Assembly: GCF_963678975.1 (NCBI RefSeq)
Contig: NC_089284.1
Coordinates: forward strand, 2,293,001 to 2,357,000
DNA length: 64,000 bases
Reading direction: 5' to 3'
Source of the DNA: Dysidea avara
Taxonomy: Eukaryota > Porifera > Demospongiae > Dictyoceratida > Dysideidae
How positions within the stretch are numbered: position 1 is the first letter of the stretch; each line of letters opens with the position of its first letter. This document shows positions 1 through 10,830 of this stretch, piece after piece. The translations under genes and the position numbers were made by a program. The notes beneath the pieces were generated by a model. The model did no database searches. It was not told where the DNA came from and saw nothing but the letters and a program-made list of their open reading frames with translations.

Positions 1-600
1 CGCTCCATCCATTTCCGAGATACGATCGGCCAAAGTTAGGGTTTTTTTTCTTCGTTGTTTTCTTCTTCTTTTCGCACTTTGCAAAATCCGCCATAAAACA
101 CGAATGCGTGCTCCAATTGGACTGAAATTTGGCACACTTAAAGGGCCCATTAAGACAAATCTCAGTACCAAGTTTGGTAGGAATCCGATGAACATTCACC
201 GAGTTATGACCGATTACTTGCGTAAAATAAGGTCGAAGGTCTGTCACGCCCACAGGGTAAACCGCTTGAAGGAATGAGCTGAAAATTGCTATGTAGATGG
301 AGTAACTATCGTAGGAGTGCCTTTTTGTGGTTTGAAAGGAATCCAGTTAAAGGCCATCGAGATATGACACAAAACCCGACCTGTGTCACAATTACGCGAT
401 CGATTTTTATGAATTAAAAACTATTAGTTTTCACGCCTACTAGGCAAACCGCTTAGAGCAGTGAGCTGAAAATCGGTGTGTAGCTGGAATAATCATCATA
501 GAAAGTACTTGCAGTAGTACAGAAGAATCGGATTACAAACTACTGAGTTATGATTCCAAAGCCAACTAAGTGTAACATATGCGAGATCGAGATACTCTAA
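1..600. repeat. Dispersed repeat with two diverged sub-copies
   Basis: No gene is supported here. Two related segments begin at 245 (cacgcccacagggtaaaccg) and 432 (cacgcctactaggcaaaccg), about 187 bases apart. Both continue with similar 'gtgagctgaaaat'-like text and with 'gagttatga' or 'gagatatgac' phrases, so this is a tandemly duplicated, diverged non-coding repeat. It runs into the 31-base minisatellite at about 590-620. The forward frame is open for a stretch but ends in stops and matches no family I recognise. The 5' limit is outside the window. Confidence 0.5.
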
Positions 601-3600
601 TAGAACAGTCACCCTAATAGAGCATTCAGCTAATTTATTTACTCCATTATAGAATTCTATTACATTGCAAGTTATTCTGTAGGGAGTTCAGCTGCAAACA
701 GTTAATCTTATAGACAGTTCAGCAAGAAGCAAGTCACCCTATAGAGAGTTCAGCTACAGATATATCGCTGTAGTGATTCAGAAGAATCAGAACATTACAA
801 ATCACACTGAAGAGAGTTCAGCTATAAACAAGTCATGCACCCTGTGGAGAGTTTGGCTACATTCTCTAGAGAGTTCAGCTATAAACAAGTCACTGTGGAG
901 AGAGTTCAGCTACAAAGAAACTACCCTGTAGAGAGTTCATCTATACAAACAAGTTAACCTATAGAGACCAGCTGCAAACAAGTAACCCTGTAGAGATTTC
1001 AGCTACAGACAAGTCACTGTATAGTTTATACAATGTTCAGCTACAAGTAAGTCACTCTGTAAAGAATTCAGCTACATACAAGTCACTCTGTAGAGAATTT
1101 TGCTACAAACAAGTCACCCACTGTAGAGAGATCAGCTACAACCAAATCACCCTGTAGAGAGATCAGCTACAAACAATCACCCTGTAGAGAGTTCAGTTAC
1201 AAACACATCACCCTGTAGAGAGATCAGCTACAAACAAATCGCCTTGCAGTGAGTTCAGCTACAAACAAATTACCCTGTAGAGAGATCAGCCACAAACAAA
1301 ACACCGTGTAGAGACTTCAGCTACAAACAAATCAACCTGTAGAGATTTCAGTTACAAACAAATCACCCACTGTAGAGAGATCAGCTACAACCAAATCACC
1401 CTGTAGAAAGATCAGCTACAAACAATCACCCTGTAGAGAGATCAGCTACAAACAAATCACCCTGTAGAGAGATCAGCTACAAACAAATCACCCTGTAGAG
1501 AGTTCAGCTACAAACAAATCACCCTGTAGAGAGTTCAGCTGCAAACAAATCACCCTGTAGAGAGTTCAGCTACAAAAAAATCACCCTGTAGAGAGATCAG
1601 CTATATAGACATTAGACACAATATAGGGAATTCAGTTACAAGCAAATCACCCTGTAGAGACTTCAGTTACAAACACATCACCCTGTAGAGAGATCAGCTA
1701 CAAACAAATTACCTTGCAGTGAGTTCAGCTACAAACAAATTACCCTGTAGAGAGATCAGCTACAAACAAAATACCTTGCAGTGAGTTCAGCTACAAACAA
1801 ATCAACCTGTAGAGATTTCAGTTACAAACAAATCGCCCACTATAGAGAGATCAGCTACAACCAAATCACCCTGTAGAGAGATCAGCTACAAACAATCACC
1901 CTGTAGAGAGATCAGCTACAAACAAATCACCCTGTAGAGAGTTCAGCTACAAACAAATCACCCTGTAGAGAGTTCAGCTGCAAACAAATCACCCTGTAGA
2001 GAGTTCAGCTACAAAAAAATCACCCTGTAGAGAGATCAGCTATATAGACATTAGACACAATATAGGGAATTCAGTTACAAGCAAATCACCCTGTAGAGAC
2101 TTCAGTTACAAACACATCACCCTGTAGAGAGATCAGCTACAAACAAATTACCTTGCAGTGAGTTCAGCTACAAACAAATTACCCTGTAGAGAGATCAGCT
2201 ACAAACAAAATACCTTGCAGTGAGTTCAGCTACAAACAAATCAACCTGTAGAGATTTCAGTTACAAACAAATCGCCCACTATAGAGAGATCAGCTACAAC
2301 CAAATCACCCTGTAGAGAGATCAGCTACAAACAATCACCCTGTAGAGAGATCAGCTACAAACAAATCACCCTGTAGAGAGTTCAGCTACAAACAAATCAA
2401 CCTGTAGAGAGATCAGCTATATAGACACTAGACACAATAATAGGGAATTCGGTTACAAGCAAATCACCTGTAGAGAGTTCAGCTACAAACACATCACCTT
2501 GTAGAGAGATCAGCTACAAACAAATCACCTTGCAGTGAGTTCAGCTACAAACAAATTACCCAGTAGAGAGATCGGCTATAAACAAAACACCTTGTAGAGA
2601 CTTCAGCTACAAACAAATCAACCTGTAGACATTTCAGTTACAAACAAATCACCCACTGTAGAGAGAGCAGCTACAACCTAAATCACCCTGTAGAGAGATC
2701 AGCTACAAACAAATCACCCTGTAGAGAGTTCAGATACAAAAAAAAAATCACCCTGTAGAGAGATCAGCTAGAAACACATCAGCCTGTAGAGAGTTCAGCT
2801 ACAATCAAATCATCTTGTAGAGAGTTAAGCTACAAACAAATTACCCTGTAGAGAAACTACAAACAAATCACCTTGTAGAGAGTTCACTTACAAACAAATC
2901 TACCCGTATAGATATCAGTTACAAACAAATTACCCCCTGTAGAGAGATCAGATCACCCTGTAGAGAGTTCAGCTACAAACAAATCACCCTACAGAAAGTT
3001 CAGGTATAAAAAAATCACCCTATAGATAGTTTTGATACAAACAAATCACCCTGTAGAGTGTTCAGCAAGATAACAGTCACCCTGCAGAGACATCAGGTTA
3101 CCCTATAGAGAGGTCAGCTAGAAGAAGTCACCTTGTAGAGAGTTCAGCAACAAAGAACCCACTCTATAGAGAGTTCAACTAGAAACTAGTTACCCTACAC
3201 AGAGATCAGCTATATGTAGAAACAAGTCATCCTGTAGAGAATTCAGCTACAAACACATCACCCTGTAGAGATTTCAGCTACAAACAGATCATCATCCTGT
3301 AGATAGTTCAGCTATAGATACAAGTCACCCTGTAGTAGGAGAAGTCACCTTGTAGAGAGATCAGCTAGAAACAAGTCACCTTGTAGAGAGTTCAGCTACA
3401 AAGAAACCATCCTGTAGAGAGTTCAGCTACAAACAAATCATCCTGCATAGAGTTCAGCTGTAAATAAATTACCCTGTAGAGAGTTCAGCTACAAACAAAT
3501 CACCTGTAGAGTGTTCAGCTAGATAAAAGTCACCCTACAGAGAGATCAGGTCACCCTATAGAGAGATCAGCTAGAAGAAGTGATCTTGTAGGGAGTTTAG

Positions 3601-3960
3601 CTACAAAGAACCCACTCTGTAGAGAGTTCAGCTAGAAACAAGTCACTCTGTAGAGATTTCAGTTACAAACAGATCATCCTGTAGATAGTTCAGCTAGATA
3701 CAAGTCACCTTGTAGAGAAATCAGCTAGAGGAAGTCATTTTGTAGAGAGCCAGCTAGAAACAAGTCACCTTGTAGAGAGTTCAGTGACAAAGAAACTATC
3801 CTGTAGAGAGTTCTTCTACAAACAAATCGCCCTGTAGAGAGTTCAGATGCAAACAAATCACCCTGTAGAGAATGCAGCTACAAACAAATCAACCTGTAGA
3901 GAGTTTAGCTACATTTCAAGTCCCTTAGTAGAAAGATCAGCTGCAAACAAGTTATCCAGT
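600..3960. repeat. 31-base minisatellite with higher-order repeat structure
   Basis: More than 100 degenerate copies of a unit close to caccctgtagagag followed by ttcagctacaaacaaat. In the best-preserved part (about 1380-2420) the spacing is 31 bases, so no reading frame is kept. Variants (gagatcagc, cttgcagtgag, cccactatagagag) recur in fixed order, forming a higher-order repeat. The landmark 'tatatagaca' starts at 1602, 2041 and 2418, giving periods of 439 and 377; the 62-base difference equals two units. Copies become irregular after about 2800. There are no unique spacers, so it is not a CRISPR array. Confidence 0.9.
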
Positions 3961-4339
3961 AGGGAATAATAGACATGTAATAAATATATTTATATAATTA
4001 CTGATAAAATCAAAAACAGTTGAAGTATTAAAAATCTGCTCTGTCTTTTTATTCTTCCTGTGGTAAAGAAATAGGATAGGTTAAAAAAGTCCCAAAGCCA
4101 GCCTATGGCCAGCTTTGGGATATACAAATACAAAAAGAAGTGATATCTAAGTATGATGCTTCAATCCAGATCCTTTGTAGCTGCACGGTCAAGAACGAAA
4201 ATCTTTGAATCAAGCTTCAAACATAACAGAAGTTGGGAAGCCAATATACATGATTTTCAAAGCAAAATAAATGAGAAAATCTTGATAATATTGAATATAA
4301 ATACCGCAAAATTTTCCAGGTATACAGTGATAAGTCACT
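3961..4339. other. Spacer between minisatellite blocks, no gene seen
   Basis: AT-rich non-repetitive sequence between the main minisatellite and its diverged outlier. A short forward open frame from 4153 runs into the following repeat and has no recognisable domain. I see nothing else. Confidence 0.5.
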
Positions 4340-4930
4340 CTATTACACAGCATTCAGCTAAATTACAAGCCACCCTGTGGAGAGTTCAGCCAAGTTACAA
4401 ATCACTCTGTACAGAGTTCTTGTAGAGAGTTCAGCTATGTTACAAGTCACCTTATGGAGAGCTCAGCTAGGTTGTAAGTTGCTTTGTAGAGAGTTCAGTG
4501 AAGAGAAATGAGCTACATTACAGATCACCCTGTAGTGAGTTCAGTAGTCACCCTGTAGAGTGTTCAGCTTTGTAAAAAGTCACCCTGTAAAGAGTTCAGC
4601 TACATTACAAGTCATCCTGTTGAAAGTTCAACTATGTTACAAGTCTCATTCTGCTCCGCAACAAACCACCCTGTAGAGAGTTTAGCTACATGGCAAGTCA
4701 CCCTGTTGAGAGTTCAGGTGACTTGTTTGTAGCTGACCTCTCTATAGGATGACTTGTTTGAAGCTAAACTTTCTAGAGAGTGACTTTGTAGCTCTGTAGA
4801 GAGTTCAGCTACATCAAAGTCACCCTGTAGAGAGTTCAGCTACAAACAAGTCACCCTGTAGAAAGTTCAGCTACAAGTAAGTCACCCTGTAGAAAGTTCA
4901 GCTACAAACAAGTCACCCTGTAGTACACTT
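4340..4930. repeat. Diverged outlier of the minisatellite, partly inverted
   Basis: Degenerate units of the same family (caccctgtagagagttcagc) now spaced by 'tacattacaagt'-type sequence. Around 4711-4790 the units appear in reverse complement ('acttgtttgtagctgacctc', 'acttgtttgaagctaaac') before returning to the forward orientation at about 4795, so a small block has been inverted. Confidence 0.8.
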
Positions 4931-5569
4931 ACTTACATTAATAACTATTACAATGTTCAGCTCTGTGATTTTTAGCTATAAACCTTTATTTTAGATATAT
5001 TGTACATACAGCATTAGCATTATAAGAGATCTTTACTCATCCTCATTCCTGTATAGTAAGAAAAAAGACAAGTAAAAAGAAACATCCACAAAAAGAAGTG
5101 ATATATACTCCAAAACAGCCAAACTGTGAAAAGTGTTTGCCCTCAAAAGCCAGGGCAAAAAGTTATGAAACTGTAATAATGATACTGCCAATTATTTTTG
5201 ATGATACACTCACTATTAAGAGGTGTGGTCTGAAAATAGGTTCTTTTGGCTAAAATGTCATGCACCTTTGATGAAATTCTACAAAACTTGGTGTGCTAGT
5301 TGGTAAGTGTTTAAGCTAGCGTCCGAAAGTGGCTGAACACAGTGGCTTACTCTAATTGCAGCAATTAACCTGAACATAAATCTATCAGTAACAGCATAGA
5401 CACCTGAGAAAGTCTCGGGGACAGGGGGCGCACATGCATTGGGAGGTACATCCCTGTCCGTTGTCTCTTGAGCGGCTGATGCTGACTGTCACCGCCGCTG
5501 TGCTCAGCACCTGCACTGTGCACTCACAACATCTCTTCAACAAGTCTTGAATCTTGGCTTGTTTACAGC
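4931..5569. other. Intergenic, no gene seen
   Basis: AT-rich sequence with a GC-richer patch at about 5405-5520. The phrase 'attaagaggtgtggtct' at about 5215 recurs at about 12340, suggesting a shared dispersed repeat. No reading frame with family resemblance was found. Confidence 0.4.
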
Positions 5570-6185
5570 ATTATACCAGATTTTTGAGAGAGGGAATAGA
5601 AAACTATCACGTGATTTATTAAAATTTGTTGTGACAATCAGCCTTATGCAATTCTTTATCACAAACTAGTACCACAAAATGGTTTATAGCACTCTCTGGT
5701 AATGCTTACTCGTGTATCTAAGCGTTCCATCAACTATCCACTGCCTGGTCGAGTTTTATTCCCCTGCGTACTCCTCACCTACAGCAGCCCACGAGCTTGT
5801 GGCACACCTTACAAGCAACAGGAGTGGAATTGGATAATTCTTGACAGATCTAACCCTTCACTAATGAATGCCATACTATTAAAACATCGATGATAAAGCT
5901 CTCTGGTCGTTATTATTGAAAGTGGCAAAACGTGTTCAACTACAATACGATTTGTGCCCTTTGAAGTGAGAATTTGTGGCACAGCTTACTCCTCGATAAC
6001 AATGATTAGACGGCTCTGCTTCGAGATACGAAGTTGCTTTGTGCTACTATACACCCCAGAGTAAACAACTTTTCTCTACAAATGTTTATAAGGGAGTTTA
6101 CAAAAGGTGTAAATGGAACTGTAGGCGAGGAGTGCGCTTGTAAACATTAGTTTTCTATCCCCCCTCTATAATCTATGATTATACA
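5570..6185. mobile_element. Foldback / MITE-like element
   Basis: Imperfect terminal inverted repeats: 'gagagagggaatagaaaact' near 5585 on the left and 'agttttctatcccccctcta' near 6150 on the right are reverse complements with a few mismatches. The similarity extends outward into 'attatacca' and 'gattata'. The interior has only short open frames without a transposase signature, so it looks non-autonomous. Exact ends and target duplication are not clear. Confidence 0.5.
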
Positions 6186-6497
6186 GTCACGCGCCACGAA
6201 GAATGCACTTCAGCACAAAAAGAATGTTCAAGAGCAGTTTTAAGCACGGTGCTTAATATCAGCTTATGTAAGCTTTGAGACGATGTTCAGAGGTATATTT
6301 ACTGTCACTGCAGTGTCTGATATTGTTTTGGAGTGGGTAACTGTGATAAATAGATGTTTGGGGTAAGTTTCTCCCAGTCCATTTGCGAGTCCGTTTTCCA
6401 TGTTTTAGTTACATCCCTTGGGGATCCATACATAGAAGTATGCATACTTCTTTTCAGTATATACTACTGTACTGTATGGTGGATACTGTTGCAGGAA

Positions 6498-7374
6498 GAA
6501 AATGATGATGGCAAGAAACATCTTAATGATGCTGTGGCTGCTACTAGACATAACATGGTTAAGAGAGGTATTTCAAACACATGTCCATGGGACTATCAGG
6601 GACTTAAGGGAGAGAGGGGAGAGCCAGGGCTGTAGGGAGATAAAGGAGAACCTGGAAATCAAGGCCTCAGGGGAGACAGAGGAACTCAGGGGCCAAAGGG
6701 AGACAGGGGTTATGGTGGAGAGGTTGGACTACAAGGCCTCAAAGGAGACAGAGGTGATCGTGGTCCAAGTGGATATCCTGGTGTTCAGGGACCCAAGGGA
6801 GCAGAGGATATACTGGTAGTACAGGATACCCTGGTCCCAAAGGAAATGATGAAGGTGGAGTAGTTTATGTCCGATGGGGTCACCATGATTGTCAAACTAA
6901 TACTGGAGCACAAACAGTATATCGTGGAGCAGTAGGAGGATCCCATTTTAGGCATTCAGGAAATCCGCAGTGTTTACAATACCAACCACAATACAACTCA
7001 TATATTCCTAATTGACAGTGTGATTCCTTAATATATGGAGCAGAGTATGAAGATACCAATGACCTCTATTCTAATTCTCATGGCAAAGATATTGTATGTG
7101 CTGTCTGTTATGTGCCTACCAGAAATTCAGTTTACATGTTACCAGCCAGGTATGCTTGTTCAACCAGCTGGACTCCAGAGTATGAGGGGTACTTGACTGA
7201 TCACAGTATGTCTGTATAGATCGTAGATTCTCTTCAGGATCCAATTCACAAGCACATCGCAATGGCTTACGATTTTACACAGTAGAGGCAATGTGTGGAT
7301 CACTGGATTGTGGTAACCGCCATGACAGCCACAATGATTACAAAGAACTTACATGTGTTGTGTGCACCAAGTAG
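6498..7374 (+). pseudogene. Broken sponge short-chain (spongin-type) collagen gene
   Basis: After a plausible acceptor (ctgttgcag, 6497) the frame reads a Gly-X-Y run typical of collagen (GLKGERGEPG, GDKGEPGNQG, GPKGDRG). The C-terminal domain of sponge short-chain collagen C4 proteins follows: VYVRWG, SHFRHSG, YGAEYE, DIVCAVCYVPTR, LPARYACSTSWTPEYEGYL and a final ELTCVVCTK before the stop at 7372-7374. The frame is interrupted by a TAG at 6633-6635, a frameshift near 6800, a TGA at 7013-7015 and another frameshift near 7210. Intact members are secreted matrix proteins of about 200-300 residues. The paired cysteines of the C-terminal domain remain visible. Four breaks in under 900 bases make assembly error an unlikely explanation; I call it a decayed copy. 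Confidence 0.82.
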
Positions 7375-7434
7375 TTGGCCATGTATAATCACAGCTGTGA
7401 CTAACAAGCATGCATCACCGTTGATTACACAGTA

Positions 7435-7454
7435 TGTATGTATGTATGTATCAA
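7435..7454. repeat. (GTAT)n microsatellite
   Basis: Short perfect run of gtat units just downstream of the collagen pseudogene. Confidence 0.8.
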
Positions 7455-9690
7455 TGTAAATGTATTGACGATCTTTATTTATTATTTATTTATTAAGGCT
7501 TTACAGCACAAGTGCTGAAAGTCTGTAGGACACCTGGTCCTACAGCCTGTTCGAAGTTGTTACAGAAAGTGTGTTTGAAAAGGTGGAGAAAGGAGAAAAA
7601 ATCCATGACTGGACCTAGGCAGCCTTGAACCTGCAGAGCCATCCGATTAATGCTCGAACGCTTACAGGAGTCTGCCAGGCGGTCAGGATGTTTTCTAATC
7701 ATTCTGTAGTGACTAAGCAAGTGTAAGTTAGACAACAAATCAGGCTACATATATATGCTTTCGAAACTGGTTTTATCTATATAGCACATTAAAGTCAAAT
7801 GCCAATTCCGTGAGTGCAGTCTTAAAAAATGGCTGTGAAATAGATATGGTGAATAAACTTTAATAAACACACTCTTTCTCCCCAACTTGGCCATTTCGAT
7901 AACATTATTTTTATTATATTTGTATATACAACAGGGTCAAAACCAGGTCACTACTGCTGAACTGGATGGCCTACTGACCCGGATAGTATTCTGGGTCAGA
8001 CCAGAATGTGACCTGGTTTAATAACAACAGAGATGTATATTTATCAATAAAGCAACATTTTGCTATAGTTGGTTTGTATTCACCTGAACCTCCACCAAAA
8101 ACAGTAACATCAAAACGATGAACATGTATCCATTCCCCCAATGTTTCATGTTAAAACATATTCGTACCTAAATGTATGGGATATTTATAAAGCCTTAAAA
8201 CTCACTTGTATCAAAGTGCTTTTATGATCAACAGTTCCAGTGTATAAAGGGCTTCACAGCACTAAAAGTTTGAGCAGCTGGCCCATGTAACAAACGTTAT
8301 TAACAAGAAACAAGGGCTCAGGTGAACACAAACTGACTATGTAACAATTTCATATCTCAGATCAAAGGAGCAGCCCAGGCTATATTTGCAATGTAATCCA
8401 GGCTACAGCTGGGAAGCAATTATATAGACGTTTAGGAGAAAATTGATTGTGGGGATCGATTAATACTCATGTGATTAGTATGCATGACTTGGATTTGTCC
8501 ATGAAAATCACTCAGATGGAAAGTGTTTTGCTACCCTTGTTACCTTACGAGCTGAAAAATGGGCTAAGGTGAGAACTAGTGCTATAGCTTATTCACCAAG
8601 CATTTCCACATGTTTTCAACACACCCCCATCATGAATTACTGCTCTATATGAAGTAACCATTCTACAAGCAAGCTTACCCATCTAGGCCTTTAGTTAACT
8701 CTATAATTATTCCATAAATAATATAATACATCCGGTGGTTGCACTCGTATTGGTTTGGGTGATTGATCACTCATGCTATACCCTCAGCCCTCAGGCTGTT
8801 GGGCATACTATCTGGCAAAGCCCCCATGCCCGTGTTACAACTATTATATAAATACATAGTGCATTAAGTAAAACTGGTAGCTTTATGATAACTAAACTAT
8901 AACACAGGTAAGTTTTATAATCATTGATCAATTAGTGGGTGCGGCTCCACACTTAAGCTACAGACAGCAAAAACACATTTCCTATAGGTGGGCATAGCTT
9001 AGTGTATACCCACTGACAGCAACACACATAACTGACAAATGAGCGGGTGCTCTGTACAGTCCGCTTATATGGCTTCCCATGAAATTTAATTTGTTCTATA
9101 ACTTACAAATGGTTTTAGCAAATGTGCTGTACTTTTTTACTGGACATAGTCTAACACTAGTACACAGTTTAGTCCAAACCTAACTGCTAAATTTGCTTTA
9201 GAACATGAGTTACAGTTTTTCCCTTTATACTAGAACTAGTCCTACAGTTTATGCACAAGAGCCTTGATACTTTTATGATACACTATACTAAACACTACAA
9301 ACCATTGTGCGTTTTTATTTTTGTCTTTTAGCTTCTCAATCATCACATATTTATCTTTCGGGTTGACAGTCCCAGAGATCCTCTTTTTACTTCTACCTTA
9401 TTCATCATCTGAACTTGCTATTTAAAAATGGCAAACGCTCTTCTTTGGTAAAATTACTAAAGTAGCTTGTGTGAAAATTTCATGTCTATTGGATTAAAAA
9501 TGACGGAGTAGTTCTAATTTAAGTGATAGGGTGTAGAATAGCAAAATTTGTGTGCTTGTTGCTATGGGATACCTAATTTACAGGTACTAAAATGCGTCAA
9601 CATGTCACAGACTACTTAAGTGACCATAATATTTCTTTTAGTACAAAACAGACTATGTTTTGGGAAGCCTTGTATGAACTGTACAGAGCA
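7455..9690. other. Intergenic, no gene seen
   Basis: AT-rich, with no supported gene. A weak inverted arrangement at about 7933-8022 ('aaaccaggtcac' against 'gtgacctggttt') could be a very small foldback element. Short open frames here have no family resemblance. Confidence 0.4.
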
Positions 9691-10276
9691 CCCTTAAGTA
9701 AGCAAATAAATAGGATTCCCCTTGAAGTCAGCTCTTTCACAGTATCTTACCATAACACTTGTATGACCTATGACTCAATTGTCTGAACACTTTAAATTTA
9801 TAACTGTATTAATGAAGGGTGTAATGTGGCAGAACTTTGGCTTAAATTTTATTTTCTGAGGATAAGGCTCATTGCAAATGCTTGCAAGGTACTTCATTAT
9901 TCAGTGTATGTGCTTCTACATTGCATACATGTAATCAACTAGCTAGCTATCTTTTTATCCCATTTGTTAACAGGGGTTAAGTCAGGAGTCTTCTTGATAT
10001 TCCCAATAAACTGTTATTGCGCATGCTCATAACTGCATGATTTTAAAGCACAGTGAAACTTCTATAATCTGATGGTCATTGGGATAAGAAAATTGTGTCA
10101 TATTAGCAAGGATGTTGGATTATTGAGGCAGTATTGTCTTTTTGGTATACAAAACAATGAGTACAGAGGTGTCGGATTAGAGATTTCAGTGTACATTACA
10201 TAATTGGTAAACCATATAAAGTTTGTCTAAAAGAGCTGACTTCAAGGAGATTCCTATTTATTTGCTTACTTAAGGG
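9691..10276. mobile_element. Foldback element with about 46-base inverted arms
   Basis: The left arm, 9691-9737 (cccttaagtaagcaaataaa then taggattccccttgaagtca), is the reverse complement of 10231-10276 with only a few mismatches. The roughly 490-base interior has no coding signature. Within the interior, 10046-10200 resembles an old pogo/Tigger-like terminus ('agtgaaacttctataatctg'). Probably a non-autonomous element or nested pair. Confidence 0.55.
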
Positions 10277-10629
10277 AGAGGAGTTGTATTTATTTGGATG
10301 TAAAAAATGATATTGAACTTTAAAAATTTCATTCCACCATTCTAGTAGTCCATTCCACTGTTACACACTCCCTTTGAAGACTTGCCTTTGACTATTTTCT
10401 CCAGGTAACCATTAGAACACATAACAAGAGAGAAAACATTTACAATTTTCATGAGTGTCTTCTTATTTCTTGCTAAGCCTTTGTTTATGTAAAAAATAAA
10501 TAAAAAATCTGGATCCCACTGTTTCCAACCCATTCTGTATTCCATTCATTGCAACGACTTTCAATTCTCGGTGTCCCCCTTTGTATGGTGCCACCAACTG
10601 TTTTAATTATATTGCCATCTAAAGCACAT

Positions 10630-10830
10630 CAACATGTCAATGGAACTAAGGGGAATGCTGGACCCAGGAGTTAATTTAAGAGATTCTTGCCCTCAAGGAC
10701 CCAAAGGAAGTACAGACAAAGAAGATGTACAAGATACCTTGGTCCCAAAGGAAATGATGCATGTGAAGTAGTTTTTGTCAGATGGGACACAAATCTTGTC
10801 CATCTACTGAAGCATGATTAGTTTACACGG
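10630..10830 (+). pseudogene. Second, highly decayed short-chain collagen fragment
   Basis: The stretch 'acaagataccttggtcccaa' followed by 'aggaaatgatgcatgtgaag' is the counterpart of 6815-6855 in the larger collagen pseudogene, and it continues into FVRWD (compare VYVRWG). Upstream, 'ctcaaggacccaaaggaag' echoes the Gly-X-Y region. Stops and indels interrupt it within about 200 bases and the rest of the C-terminal domain is missing. It is a relic of the same family, about 3.8 kb downstream. Confidence 0.6.

Noticed and set aside
600..3960. Regular 31-base repeats reminiscent of a CRISPR array
   Set aside because: Units are contiguous with no unique spacers, they degrade gradually, and the surroundings are animal genes; this is a minisatellite.
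4153..4425. 90-codon frame at the edge of the minisatellite
   Set aside because: Its C-terminal third is translated minisatellite and the rest matches nothing I recognise.
6502..6819. 105-codon frame starting with a signal-peptide-like run (MMMARNILMMLWLLL)
   Set aside because: It is a shifted frame of the collagen pseudogene; the Gly-X-Y repeats are in another frame.
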